NCBI RefSeq assembly: GCF_026230105.1
Contig: NC_079476.1
Location: 24,294,559 to 24,358,558, forward strand
From: Diorhabda sublineata
Lineage: Eukaryota; Arthropoda; Insecta; Coleoptera; Chrysomelidae
Length of the DNA: 64,000 nucleotides
Reading direction: 5' to 3'
Part shown: one piece after another, positions 1 through 12,855 of the stretch
Position numbering within the stretch: the first letter of the stretch is position 1
Layout: each line of letters begins with the position of its first letter
The notes under the pieces: generated by a model
The model's database searches: none
Told to the model about the DNA's origin: nothing
The model's input: only the letters and a program-made list of their open reading frames with translations
Program-made: the position numbers and the translations under genes

Positions 1-1720
1 ATTTATCTCGTAAAACTTTTCATTTCGCACCCTCTCTGTTTTATTTATATCAAAGAAATAATTTATTGCTTTCCTTGATCTCGATTTTTATAAGACAATA
101 TAAAATTCGCTTATGTGGTTTAAGCGACATGAATTTATGCAAAGGCGCAGATGAAAAACGTTCGGAAGGAGCTCAGATGATCATAAATCATACAGCGTCA
201 GGGAAACTAATGAAAAATATGCCACAATGGGAATAACAACTTCTGAACCATAAAAACACAAGGTGCTACAATGCAGAATTGCAAAGTCGAAGATGGACTT
301 TCTGGCGAACGCATCGATGTTCAACTGATACGGATTCTTTTGCAACGAAAGAATTCATTATATCAGAGAAGGCTTGAGAGTCACATCGACAGAAATTTTG
401 TAATATTTGAATAAGTGAGTTATAATCATTATCACGAGTTGAATACTATACTTAATCTACGAGTTTCTTTTTGTGTTTATTTTATTTTCAGTGTCAGTCT
501 TGTTCTTTACGGAATTATTAATCTATCTCTCCATAGTACCGTTAGTGCCTTTCAGTTCAGTTATTTTGATGATTTTGAAGTCGTTGCATACTTTCCATTG
601 ATGTCTCATACTCTTAGTGCTCCACTATTCAAGAAGAAATCCGAAAAGTTCTCAATAATTATGAATTTCTAAAGATATCATTAAAGCTTAGGATCTGTTC
701 TGTTTTCGACTCATCTAATTATATCTTATTTGTCTTCTCCTTTTGGTTTATTATTATCGTCTTAATCTTGTGTTCATTTATTTTCTTATTCAGTATCTGT
801 AATGTCTTCGTCGTACAGTATCTGACTTTTTCCGAAAATAGAGAGATAGAGAAAGTGCAAATTGGTATGCCAGGTATACTATCAAATAAACCACAGTAAA
901 AATGATGGAAATCTTGATTGGTAATTTGTCACTAAAAGATTATTATGAAAATATTAACAAAACTCAACAAATTCTATGAAGAACCACTTCGTAGTCCTGG
1001 TCGACTCTTTTCTCGAATCACAAATCAAATTAGTTTCTGTTGACTGAGGAGTGAGATATTTTAGAAAATAGTTTCAAAAAATTTTGTAAAATATTTTGCA
1101 TGTATCATTCCAGAATCCGATATAAATGATTTGAAAGTATTTAATTGAACTGATACGCTTTGTTTAAATAATCGTATTTGTTTTTTTCGTATGGTTAGAA
1201 ATCCAATTTTACTTCATAATAAAACAAAAAAAAGACATTAACACTCATTTTCGTGAAATTTAATCAATCTCATATTTCCTATTACCTTGAAGTTCTTTTG
1301 TAGAAGCTTTTTTCATATCAGTTTCCTTAAGAATTTTCTGATAAATTTTCGAACGTTATTGGTACGCGATCTTGAAAGCCTGTCCTGACAAAGAATTCAT
1401 AATATTAAACTCTGAACTGGAAGTTGGAGAAAAATTATTTTTTGATGATTCGTAGAAGTATTATTATTCTTTTGTGTTCAAAGGTTTTTCTGAATATTCT
1501 TTGAGGGAGTCTAATTGTCTATCCATGCTTTGTCTTCTTATACTACATGTTTTTTATTGCTAGAGAATCTGTATTTTTTTTATAAAAAAAGATTAATTAG
1601 AAATTAACCGAGAAATGGGTTATAGAAATCACTCATACTCCCATACTCAATTCACAGCATCACATGCTTGTCAAAATTGCTTCGTTACGGTGAATTGGGA
1701 GAAAAAAATTTCCTGTAAAT
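1..1720. other. AT-rich DNA, no gene seen
   Basis: I see no coding exon, RNA gene or structured repeat here. The open frame at 415-672 is rich in F, L, I and S, as expected from translated AT-rich DNA, and has no recognisable domain. Confidence 0.5.
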
Positions 1721-2165
1721 GGAGATGACCTTCAAAGATTATTAAATACCTTCAATCTTACAGGACTAGGACAATTGAAAACACTATATGCATGACTATA
1801 TCAAAAGAGCTCATTAGATGCAATTTGAATCTAATTTTCATGATCATGTATGGAGACTTAGAAGACGAGGTAAAAGGAGATGTAGCTAGAGCAAATAAGG
1901 TTGTGGGATGTCTTTAGAACGTAGTATGGCGAAGCAAACAACTGAGACACGAAAAAAAGGCATAAAGCAATTGAAAACCATATAGATAAAAATTCTCAAG
2001 CGAATCTCTGGAAAACACTATGGGTATCACAGTTTTAAAAAGAAATGGAACCAACATAACCAGACAGACGATAGACTGGTAAAAATAGCAAGAGATAAAT
2101 CTCAAATTGGAACAAGGAGTAGAGGTCGACCACGAAAGAAGTGGAGGGTCAACCTAGAGCCAGAG
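1721..2165 (+). mobile_element. Non-LTR retrotransposon ORF2 3' end, decayed
   Basis: Translating across several frames gives the ordered landmarks of the end of an insect non-LTR endonuclease/reverse-transcriptase polyprotein. They begin with GDDLQRLLNTFNLT (from 1721) and a MTISKELIRC segment (near 1790). Next come GDLEDEVKGDVARANKVVGC and NVVWRSKQLRH, then KILKRISGKTLW, and finally the basic tail RSRGRPRKKWRVNLEP near 2110-2160. The order and the GRPRKKW tail are typical of the region after the catalytic reverse-transcriptase motifs. Stops and frame changes interrupt it repeatedly, so this is a dead fragment, and no 5' part is visible upstream. The clade (Jockey-like or RTE-like) cannot be fixed by eye. 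Confidence 0.72.
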
Positions 2166-3196
2166 TGACAAAAGATATCGAAGTAGGAACAGGCGTTAAA
2201 CCTATTTTGGAAGCAGAAGATGTTTCTGCTGAAGGATTGTTCCATTTGTCTATGGTTTTTTGAATTTTTCGTAACACTTATCGATCTTGAGAATCGAGAA
2301 AAAATAACTCCATATAAGTGACTAGACTGATAGCTCTCCTTTTTAAAAACATCCCCGTAGAAATTATAGAAATGCCTAATTGTAAAACCACATTTAAACT
2401 TCAAACACCCGGTATCTTGGAAACCTGCAATATTTCTTTGAGAATATTTGGCTTAATCATCATGTTTTGTGCTATAGAATTAGATAGAATATTCTTGAAT
2501 TCACAGCAGTTTCTAATTGAAACCTAAAATTAGACGAAGTTAATAAATAATAATAACCATTCTCCCCCAACTTAAATAAAGGCGAGACAAAAGGTCTTTA
2601 AGTTTGTAGCAAATTTGAGGTACCTCTTCGATAACTCGCTAGCTATTTACTTATTTTGTTAAGCCGCATAATAGAACATATTATTATTACCGAAAATGCG
2701 AAGGTAATATTAATATTCTGAGGCGTTTCGGGGTTTTATCTCCTTCGCGTCTAGAGCATTAACAATAAACTCAACAAACTGGAATGATTATTATCATTAT
2801 TATAGTTGGAACTGGGAAGATCAAGTGGAATTCCCAATTTAGCGCGCCTTAAATTTCCTTCGCTACAGGACCGTTAACAGAAAAATGCAATAAACAACGC
2901 TCGTAAATTTTTCAAAACGCGAAGATGTCTATTCTATAATAGTTCATTTTCATATGTAGACTAGATGCGTCTAGGGATTTTTGTTTCCAATCAACGATTG
3001 TCACTACCGCCATTTCCTGTTGAGTTTCAATCACGTCGCTCCTTCCAAGTTCGAATGATGACTTATTATTCGTTTCTGACAGGTAAAAAGAAAAAGTGCA
3101 ACTAAAATTCATTAGATAATGTTGAGTGTATAATAACAGTTTTCTTAATGATGAAGAGTTTGCAAAGCCCTAAAGGAAATCAGAACATTCCGTTTT
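2166..3196. other. No gene seen
   Basis: AT-rich sequence downstream of the retrotransposon remnant. Short open frames on both strands (2102-2404 minus, 2318-2527 plus, 2912-3112 minus) show no domain, splice-site pattern or conserved motif. Confidence 0.4.
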
Positions 3197-3662
3197 TTTC
3201 CACACATCATTGCCAGGATGACAATTGATAGTTGACAAAAAGAATAATCAATTCTCTAAATGTGAGCATATGTTTCATTGTAAATCTTTCATAGAAAATG
3301 GTGTTATTCGATTTTTGAATAACTTTTGCTAATAATAACTCCCCTATGTAGTACAGTAAGGCTAAGGATATACTTAGGACTCAAATTTCTGTTCACATAA
3401 CCACTATTTCGTTTATATCTCATCATTGCTAATCTGACAGTTGACAATTGACATTAGGAATAATCATCAATTTCTTTAAATATAAGCATAAATTGTAAGT
3501 TTTACTGCAATATAGACTGGTTTTTATAGTATTTTACATAATTTTTCTTAGTAACAATCACTCTATTCTAGTTCTACTTTATTTCGGATAATAATGAAAG
3601 AATTCACGTAATCTAAGGAGTCTTAGAATAGGCTGACGATTTATTCTTTTGTTCACACAACC
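3197..3662. repeat. Diverged two-copy tandem duplication, about 230 bases per copy
   Basis: Two blocks begin with a similar CATCATTGC... segment (near 3205 and 3420). Each continues with a GACAATTGA/GTTGACAA motif, a run resembling AATAATCA...AATTTCTTTAAAT, and TAATAATAACTC versus TAACAATCACTC. Each ends at a shared GTTCACAYAACC (3393 and 3651). Similarity is patchy, so the duplication is old. No protein can be read in it. Confidence 0.5.
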
Positions 3663-4695
3663 TAAATTCTATTTTTTACTCAGCTTCTCATTTCCAAGGG
3701 TTTTCTATATTTGCAAAAATGAGTATGGAATCTTTATGATACTCATTATTTCCTCTATAAATAAATAGAATTGATGCTACGAAGCTTTAAGCTCTATTTA
3801 AGTATTTGTTTAACTTCGAAAAGTCCGTAATTCCAAAATTAATTTAAATCAATAAAAAAAATTAAGGGTTTAAATATTGAGAAAAGTAATGAAACGTCCG
3901 CGTATTTTAACTATAATAAGATCCAAAGGAAACCTTCGTCAAATCAAACTGTCTCGATACAATCCTGGTAAACATACCTTTTGAGGCGAACGATGTATGT
4001 GGTGAATTTACGTTATTATAAAATTTACATCGAGGTACTTGATTAGATTGAATAAATTGTTCGTTAGGTTAAGCATATCTATTCCATTTATTTCCTCGGC
4101 TTCGTCAAACGCGAACAAAACTCAGAGGATGGCGCTGAGCGCTCGCGGAGGGAATTCCAAGGAACAGAAAATAAGATTAATTGATAGAGAAATTATACGT
4201 AATAATTAATTATATCTTTCGTTAACGTTGACGTAATTAACAGTTGTATTTATTGGAAATAATGGAATGGTTTAGTAAAAAATATTCATAGGATGTATAG
4301 TTGATGTTTCGAATATATTAATATTTTACAGAGAAGTTAGATGCTTTTTTTCACAGGCCGTGAACTTTTATTTCTAGCAGTAACTGAAAAATGAGAATGA
4401 CAGAATATGAAATACCACCAATGAATCTTTACATCAAACTATTTATATCAAATTTTTTGGTTGTTTCTAACAACAACAAACTTTGGTTTAAATGTTAGCG
4501 ACATCTGGGGGTAATTTAAAATTTAATTTATCTAAAGGTAAATACATTTAAAGGTTTTGGTATTAACTTTAGATATAAAAGAGTAGTCAATAAAAATACT
4601 CTTATTAGAAAGTAAGAATAATAGAATATATGTTTGTCTTTATAATGGAAGCGTCATCGGTTTAGGATATGCCATGTTTACACACATAGGTTTAG
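3663..4695. other. No gene seen
   Basis: AT-rich DNA without an exon or RNA gene. At 4583 the motif GTAGTCAATAAAAAT faces an inverted counterpart (ATGACTAC) at about 4981-4988. These could be worn terminal repeats of the transposon fragment between them, but the match is short. Confidence 0.35.
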
Positions 4696-4699
4696 AATC

Positions 4700-4925
4700 C
4701 GTATTTACCGGACTTGAGCCCGTGTGATTTTTTCTTATGGGGCTTCCTGAGAGACTATTGTTATTTAGAAGAACCCAAGACCAAAGATGATTTGAGAGGA
4801 TCTATTTGAAAACGAATTTCTAATATTCCTTCATCAACAACTGAACAAATTTTTCATAGCTTTTAAAAACGACTTGATTATTGTGCAATTTATTCTCTAG
4901 CCAGGTTTTGTCATTTCATTTTAAA
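4700..4925 (+). mobile_element. Tc1/mariner-superfamily transposase C-terminal fragment, broken
   Basis: The plus-strand frame from 4702 reads YLPDLSPCDFFLWGFLRDY, the well-known segment around the last catalytic aspartate of Tc1/mariner-type DDE transposases (PDLxPCDFFLWG). It is followed by LEEPKTKDDLRGSI, a stop, KRISNIPSSTTEQIF, another stop, then KRLDYC. This matches the usual C-terminal order in the insect family. The catalytic triad upstream is missing, so this is a relic of a few hundred bases at most. A weak inverted pair at about 4583 and 4988 may mark the old element ends. Confidence 0.7.
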
Positions 4926-7635
4926 CTTAATTGTGTTTGTTGAAAGTGTTCAATTAATCTGAAACCTACTTAAAATAAAAATGACTACTTCAGTGACTCA
5001 ATTCATATTTGTATTATTTTTCCTCTGCACCCATCTAAAAATGATTACTTCCTAATTGCCACCTATTAACACTGAGAATTCCAGCAAAATTATTTCAAAT
5101 TTCACGTTTTAGCTATGATACCTTGATTTTTGATTTCCATGAAATGACTGAAGATAAAGTCTTCATATTTGTTTAACACGACGATGATGATTTATCATTA
5201 TTATCCATGCCCTTAATGCTAATGCAGTATCAGTGAGGAAACAAAGTTTTGGTTATGCCAGATATAATTGTTGTCTCAATTACGTTACGAAGATGTTCAC
5301 TCTTCTGCCACTTCACCTTTATGTTTATATGACTCACCTGTAACAACTACTATCAATCTGTCCTAATAACCTCCTTATCTATTGCAACAGAAGTGCAAAG
5401 TGGTCTTCACTAGCTTTATAAAAATTTTGGTTTTCAATTGTAAACTTTTCAAAAGTAATTTTTTTTTAATTTTCACAGTTAGATTTTCATTTGGTCGTGG
5501 TTCTATGGAAGGCATTATTATTTTTTATTCTCATTATTAAATTCTTTTGCCAACTTTTCCTTATATTTATCGTTTTTCTTACAAGTCACCGTTTTATATT
5601 AGATTGGACTCGATTCGAATCTTCAAAAGATTTGAAGTTCATCTGTATGTTTTCCATTGACTTGAAACCTCCTGTAGCCAGTACCAGGTTTCTATTTATA
5701 GGTAGATCTTCTCCATCAAAATCAATTCCTTTCGATTCCAGGCAACAAGGGCATTTTTAAAACCAAAGTGCGTCTCCTCTAAATAATTTTCGCATTCAGA
5801 ACTTATTCAAGCGTGTATGCTGTTAAGAAACACTTTTACTTTGTGATTCATCAGACTTATCAATTGGTAAACGTAATACCTCCTGCTTAAAAAATTCAAC
5901 TAAGATTTCATTGTTTTTCTTGCTATTAAGTTGAAGTGGTTCTAATGGAATATCATTAGGTTTCTTTGCTGTTAAAGTTGTTGCATTGAATAGGACTCCA
6001 GATTTTGAAATTTCATTGTCGTCTTCTTCATCTATAATTACTTTTTCTGTATTGTCTACCAGGGTACTGAGGGCTTTTTTGTCAAACAAACCAACCCCCC
6101 CCCTCTTACAAACAAACCAGCACCCCCTCTAACATTTTCATACGTGAAATATCACGTATTTTTACTAGTTAATCCATTTTTTTGCTTCTGGGTTAGTTTT
6201 CCATTTTCTGCTTTCTTTCCAAAAATCTCTTCAGTCATTCATCCATTATTTTTTTTGTTTGGTGTTGTTTGTTGTATTCTTTTCTATTATTTTAGTAGTG
6301 TTTTCGAAACTGTTTAGTGTATATTAAAACCACAATCTATTAAAACATACCGAAAAGTTTCTGAAGATTTTTTTCATAATCAGTATGTTCTAAATTCTAA
6401 ATGTTATAAATATAGAAATATAAAGTTTTTTGTACAATATCTTTTATAATTTAAAATATTAATCGGATATTTGACATTATGTGGCGTCGTCTTTCTATTA
6501 TATTCGAATTTTTGCTTTTATATATATTTAAATATTTATATTTCACATTTTCATCTTCTCAAATTCTGTAGATCGTACAATATTATGATTACTTCATCTT
6601 CATCCAGTCAAAAATCTCTTTCCTCTTTTTTTTGTTTAATTTTTATGAGAAACAAACATTTTGAATTAAATCATTAAAAATTATGAATAACTTTTCTATT
6701 GTCATTTATTTGTTCGTCGTTGACATATCAATATAGAATTATCATTGTGATAAACTGGAAATTCATCGACATGTGTTAATTTTCTTCCGCTCATATTCAC
6801 TGCATAATTGGGTCAGTAGATTGGACTTCACATTCTTTTTTTTTCTTTTTTTCGTACATAACAAGAGAATCTGCATGACATGTTTAGTTTTCAATTTGAA
6901 TGGTCAGGGAAATCAATAAATTATTTTTAAGATAAACGTGTGAGATTTAAATACATTTCCATTTGCACAATTGATAATAAAATGAGTCAAATAAATGGTT
7001 TTTTTGTATCGCAATAACGTAGTTATGCTGATTCATGAGGGGTTGGATTTTATACTTTGTTTTATAAAGGCTATATATTTCATTTTACACACAACGCCGT
7101 ACAAATTCATATTAACCACTCGAAACATACAAAATCGCATTCAAGTGCTGAAAGACTCAAACAGCATGCAAAACGAAGTAATAAAACGACAATTTCGAAA
7201 TTCTCCAGACTCCGGCATAGTGCCAAACATAAGAGGCAGATTTCAGTTTCAAATTACTGAAGGCTCATAGATGTAGAAAGAGGAAGAAACTCTTTCCACA
7301 CAACACGCTTTTATTTCCTACACTGGAAAAATCTAATTCACATGTAATTTAAGACTAGTCCCTAATTCTATGAAGAGTACAATTGCCCCATTTCTTTCAA
7401 TCATCCTCCCGTTGTTTATTGTCAACGCAATAAGTTTTGATAATTAATAATATATGAAATTGAAGGGGGATAAACAGTCAATGAGTTGAGCTTACAGCAT
7501 TGGTTTGATCGTTTAATTAGTGGATATTTGAAAAATCAATGGTTTTACTAAAGCTAGTTACCAGAACCCATCGCAGAAGAGGTCGATTCGAAATCATTCC
7601 AGATGGTTGAACTATTATGGCAAGGTGTATAGTGG
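4926..7635. other. No gene supported; one acidic open frame of unknown origin
   Basis: Mostly AT-rich noncoding DNA. A minus-strand frame at 5823-6089 encodes an 88-residue acidic, Lys/Asn/Ser-rich peptide (contains IIDEEDDNEISKS) with no recognised domain. It is preceded on its own strand by a duplicated G-tract motif (plus strand C runs at 6093-6102 and 6122-6127). It could be a scrap of a repeat-encoded or host pseudogene, but nothing fixes its identity. The other short frames look random. Confidence 0.3.
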
Positions 7636-7639
7636 ATAA

Positions 7640-8034
7640 CTGATGCGAATGTATGAGGTTATATCGAAAAAAATTCAGGTTTTGTTAACCAAAAGTCAGT
7701 TTTCTTACAACAAGACAATGCTAAACTACATACTGTGTAAGTTACGCGCAATTAAATTGAAGAACTCTGTGATATTGAGTTCCTAGCGCATCCAATTTTT
7801 AGTCCTGACTCTGCAACGTCAGATTACTATTTATTCAGATCCAGATGACGAAATCTTTACGTGGGAAAAATTTTGAATCTAAAGGAAATGTTGAAAATAT
7901 ATCTAAGAACAAAGAATTGTTTTTACAAGGTCTCAAAGAACTTGCTGAATGCAGAGACTTTCTACATCATCAGAAGTTGAAGCGAGTTTATCGGCTCTCT
8001 GCTTTGGTTTCATCCACATCGGATGTCATGTAAA
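7640..8034 (+). mobile_element. Mariner-like transposase C-terminal half, decayed
   Basis: Plus-strand translation gives VFLQQDNAKLHT (second catalytic Asp context, DNAxxH), then IEELCDIEFLAHP, SPDSATSDYYLFRS (third catalytic Asp context, normally SPDLAPSDYHLF), then SLRGKNFESKGNVE and KELAECRDF. The last open piece, 7845-8033, ends in a stop at the position expected for the protein's end. At least two in-frame stops and one frame change lie between the segments. The irritans-like 'SLRGKxFxSxxxVE' tail supports a mariner rather than a Tc1 assignment. No terminal repeats were recognised. Confidence 0.75.
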
Positions 8035-11000
8035 TGTTTCAAGTTTCTATTAATAACTCAAGTAGCACTCGTATGACACCATTAAAAATGTCTTTACGAT
8101 GGCAATGTCAGATTTAACATATCCCCATTAGTGTCCAAACTAACAACCATCTAACATTGATCTTTCAACAAAATGTTATCACTTTATAATAGTTATTATT
8201 CTGAAATATTCCTCCAAATGTGTTAGATAGTCCACAGTTTGTTTTTTCACGTGGTACTTTGGACATTCACATATTCTTCTTTCACGTTTTATCTTGTAAC
8301 TATTCATTCAAAAGGCATTTAATATCCAAACTATCACTTTCGAAATTGACACAACATTTTCAACTAAAGTGTCAATACCTACATCTTCCTTTTGAGGTAT
8401 AGCAACCTGTAGAGCTTGTCAGTTTACTCCTTTAGCTGTATCAATAAAATATCACAAAATTATTGAATTGATAGAAAGTTTTATTATGCTATAAACAATT
8501 ATCTGTATTTGTTTTAAAATAGTATCTTTAAAATATTAATACACTATAATTTATAAGAACAGAGAAAGTACAAGTATAGTGATTTTATACTGAAAATAGA
8601 GCGGAGCGGCATCATTGGACATGAAATAGCTCTTGAAAATTTCCCAGGAAGCTTCTCATAATACAAGCACTTCAATGAATAGATATATATCTTGATATAC
8701 AGTCGAGTATTATAAACAGTTTATTTCTTACGACTATATATTATTACAATTTTTGTTATCTCGATGATAGATATGAATTTTTTTTCTATCAAAATAAATA
8801 ATGCTGAAGTTAACGATCGAAATTTCTATTTTTAGTTTAATTCGCATACTGAGAAAGCGATTTCATGCGAGAAATTAGTACTTATGATTTAAACATCGCT
8901 TGAAATTATCATAATGCGGTTTAGAAAGTCCATAGTTTCGATTAATGCTTCATTCCCACACCTAAAACCTCCATCAATTTTTTAATTCTACGTATGTTCA
9001 TTCTCACTCTACTTTCAATCTACTTCTTGTTACTTTTTCATTATTCTCTTGTTATATATATATGTAATTCTTCATCTTAGACCATGCCCTTTGTAAGAAA
9101 TGAAATAATTCATTGGATTTTTGTCTTATATTCTCATTTCTGTACGAGATATTGCTCTAATTTCTGTTCTCCATACTAAATTCTTCCTCGGGAAGGTCTG
9201 AGAACGTTGTTCCGGTCACTAATAGTTAAAATATATTTTTTTAATGTTTTATCATGTATTTGAGAAAAAAACAGTTTTACAACAAGCTAATCGGTCTTGC
9301 AGTTTACAAGAGAGAGAGAAATGCTTTATTGTCAAAAAAATTGTTACAATTTATAGAGAAAAGCTTGTAAAAACTAAAAAACAAACATAAAAATAACTAA
9401 ATGTCGATACAAGATTCAATATACAGCAGAAAACCACAATGAGTAACAAAATTATAGGTAATAGTAATAATATTAGAATAGAATAATAGTTTACAGAGTA
9501 GAAGACACTTTCCAGTGAATTCGATATTAGATTATTGCGGAATTCAGGAGAAGATAAAATCGATTTTATTTCAATTGGCAAGTGATTGTGCATTTTTTTG
9601 TATTGTAAAATATTGAGACCTCAATTAATTGTGAACGTGGAGTAGGTAAGTAAAGATCGTGCTCCGCATTCCTAAGTGGATAGTAAAAGTGGAGAAGAAT
9701 GCTTACGAAGTTTGCTGGTTTCTTCAGCATATTTCCCACAAGGCAAAATTTACATTTGTTTTAAGTTTTTGATAATATTCTTCACTTAAGAAACGTGCAA
9801 AGAGTGTTCTTCCTCAAACTTTTTTTTTTCATTTTTATTGCAGTTTTATTGTTCAAAAAAGTTCGACAATTGTCTGCAAAACAACAATAGGATCAAATTG
9901 CTGTTCTTAGTATCATATACTCGCCCAAGGTACGAAATCTTTGGTTAGAATTGAAGTTGAAAAATTAAAGAAAATTCAGCAGGAACGTAATTGATGTTCA
10001 TTGATTAATAGTGTCAAAATAATCACTTATTTTTGTAGTGATCAAGCTATAAACATGCATTCACCTGTTTTGCTAATCAATGTATCTTTGTAATTCAAAT
10101 TATCAGAGTTATACATAATTTTTGTTAGTGTAGGTATCTGAAAAAACAAGAGGCAACTCTTTCGCGAAACAAGCACTTGCAGTCTACAGACTAGTAGAGA
10201 TCCGTAAAATTCACTGACTCTGAAGATCAACATGAAATGAATGCGGCTTTGCTACATTTCAAAGTGTTTTGTTGATGCAATAAAAGTTGAAAATTAAAGG
10301 TTTGTTTTATAAGAGCAGAACCGTTGTTAGAGTTCTGTATTCGTGTTTGCAATGTGATACTTTGTGTACATAATCTCAGTGGAAATTGCATCTACATCGC
10401 AAATAAAAAGGAGCATGCAGGGATTACTCCATAAAAACGAGGCATGCTTTTATTTTTTATGAGTTTCCCCTCAAAGATCGACTTAACTAAATGTTAATTT
10501 CTTAAAAGGACTACTACATTGTGGTTCAAAGTCGGAAAATGGAAATTTCGCTTTGAATTACATTTTAATTCTCCGTAAAATGTAGTAATGGAATATGTTG
10601 TTTTCGAACTAAAATAGAGGACTCATAATTTGAGTTCACATGTAAATTAAAAATTAACTAACTAGTGAATGTGTTACATAGAGCTACGGGATATGTTACT
10701 TGTACTAAGATGAAATATGGACGCATTTATTGTGAGCAAGATATTAAAGAAAAAAATAATTCAAAAAAGCAAGTTTAGAAGGACGAAGAGAAATAATGAA
10801 GAGACAAGAATCCGTCAAGGACTGTAGATATTTTCACTTTTGTGCATGGGATATGTGCAATAAACAAATACTTGTAATTCAAATTAAAATAAATTCAATA
10901 GGAAATAAATTTGGATTTAATGTAACCCAATTATAAACCTAGTTTTCGACTATAATAGCTTCTAACTCTTGGTTACTTCGAGATTTAAAGTGATCATGAA

Positions 11001-11749
11001 ATTCTGATTTCCTCGGGGTATTTTCACATTCATCAGATTAACTATTCAAAATATCTCATCCTAAACCTAGACAAAGTCTTCCCATGAACAAATTATTGTA
11101 AAGTTTCTTCACGTAATTTATTTAAGTTGTTAAGAATCTTGACAGGAAAGTTTTAACTTCCCGTTTCGTGGATTCACTCCAGTGAGGTGCGTAAAGAGCC
11201 CTGGAAAATTAGGTTATCGACAGAATAAAGAAGAAACTTCATTTGAAACTATTTTCTTGAACAGAAATTTTAACATCGAACTGTGAGATTGTAGGTTAGT
11301 TACACGTTGGAGGTTTGGATGGAAAGCTTTTAGAATTTATAAAATAATTTTAAATTCCGCTTCCGTTGGCTCGTTGATATATTGTTGAAATATTAGATAA
11401 TTTATTCACATGGCAATATTTATAGTTAAAAGTAATAATATTGGACACTGCAATGGAGTTTCAACGGTACAGAATTAGGAAATGGTTGAAATAATTGAAA
11501 GCATGCTCTCAATCGTTTTATTTCAACAAACTTCCAAACCACAGTTTCTGAGATTTATTTTTATTGGAAACCTCAAGGTAGTTGGCTTTTTAGATATATT
11601 TTTTTTATTTTTTCTTTTGACAATCGGGAAGGTAATAATAAGATGTGAGGAGGGCTTACAGATTAATTTTTAGATAAAAAATATGTTTACGACAACTAAA
11701 CTGTCAGATTGTGGTCTCAGTATTAGTACTGCGAAGAATTAGAGAAAAC
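8035..11749. other. No gene seen
   Basis: AT-rich noncoding DNA. It contains a short GA-rich tract near 9308-9320 and scattered poly-A/T. The open frames at 8220-8402, 9351-9593 and 10042-10233 are hydrophobic translations of AT-rich DNA and lack motifs or convincing splice signals. Confidence 0.45.
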
Positions 11750-12855
11750 ATGCAAAAAATTTTTGGAAAGAAAAAATTCTACATATATACTTGTTTCCAA
11801 TGAAATATATTTAATGACAAAATTAAATTCATGAAAGCCGTTATTCGATCAAATTGAAAACGTCATTTATGTCAAAAAATTGAACATAAGGATACTTTTT
11901 TTCAGAAAAATATATTTTTTTCGTAAAAATGAACCTAGAAATCCTTTTTTTCCTAACAAAGTAAACCCAAAGAATTTGGAAAATAAATTTTTGGCCATAA
12001 TAAGTCCTTTTTTTACAATAATCTAGTTATTTTTCCAATAAAATATATTTGTTGACAAAATTAAATTCATAAAAGCCGTTTTTCGATAAAATGGAAATCA
12101 GAAACGTTATTTTTTTTCATTAAATTGAACACAAAGACGTTTCTTTCCAAAAAGTGAATATTTTTGGCAAATTTTAACCATAAACGCGTTTTCTATATCA
12201 AGACCAGAGAACTTTTTTCTCCAAAATAAAATCGAAGAAGTCATTTTTTGATAAAATTTTCTCCAAAAATTAAACACAGATATGATTTGTTCCATTAAAA
12301 TCTTTTTGTTGACCAAATTTATTTCTTAAAAGCCGTTTTTCGATAAAAGGAAATCAGATTTTTTTCATAAAATTAAACTCAGAGACACTTTTTTTTAAGA
12401 AAATAAATGTTTTAGCAAATTAAACCTAAAAACGCGTTAACTTTATTAAAGTAAAGCCAGAGAACTTAGAAAATAATTTTTTTCCCCAAAATCAAATCGA
12501 CGAAGTCATTTTTTGATAATATTTTCTCCGAAAATGAAACAAAGATATGATTTGTTCCATTAAAATCTTTTTGTTGACCAAATTTATTTTGTAAAAGCCG
12601 TTTTTTGATAAAAGGAAATTAGATTTTTTTCATAAAATTAAACTCAGACACTTTTTTTTAAGAAAATAAATGTTTGGGCAAATTAAACCTAAAAACGCGT
12701 TAACTTTATCAAATTAAAGTCAGAGAAATTAGAAAATAATTTTTGTTACCAAAATAGAAATCAGTAACGTCATTTTTTCCACCATATTAAACACAGAGAC
12801 ATTTTTTTTTGCAAAAATATATTTCTCGACTAATTTTAATTCAAAAGCCTGAATG
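11750..12855. repeat. Degenerate tandem array, about 240-265-base unit, four to five copies
   Basis: A block containing AAAGCCGTTwTTCGATaAAA recurs at 11834, 12072, 12328 and 12594, so the period is 238, 256 and 266 bases. A final partial AAAAGCC lies near 12850. Within each unit the same sub-blocks reappear in order: a T-run followed by CATwAAATTrAACwCA, an 'AAGAAAATAAATgTTTgGCAAATT' like stretch (broken here by variation), then an 'AACGCGTT' and 'GAGAACTT' segment. Indels account for the uneven period. The unit is extremely A/T-rich with long homopolymers. No protein is encoded; the open frame at 12107-12316 is a by-product. Confidence 0.7.

Noticed and set aside
5823..6089. Acidic 88-residue minus-strand open frame as a gene
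   Set aside because: No recognised domain, no splice signals, and a biased Lys/Asn/Ser composition common in AT-rich random frames.
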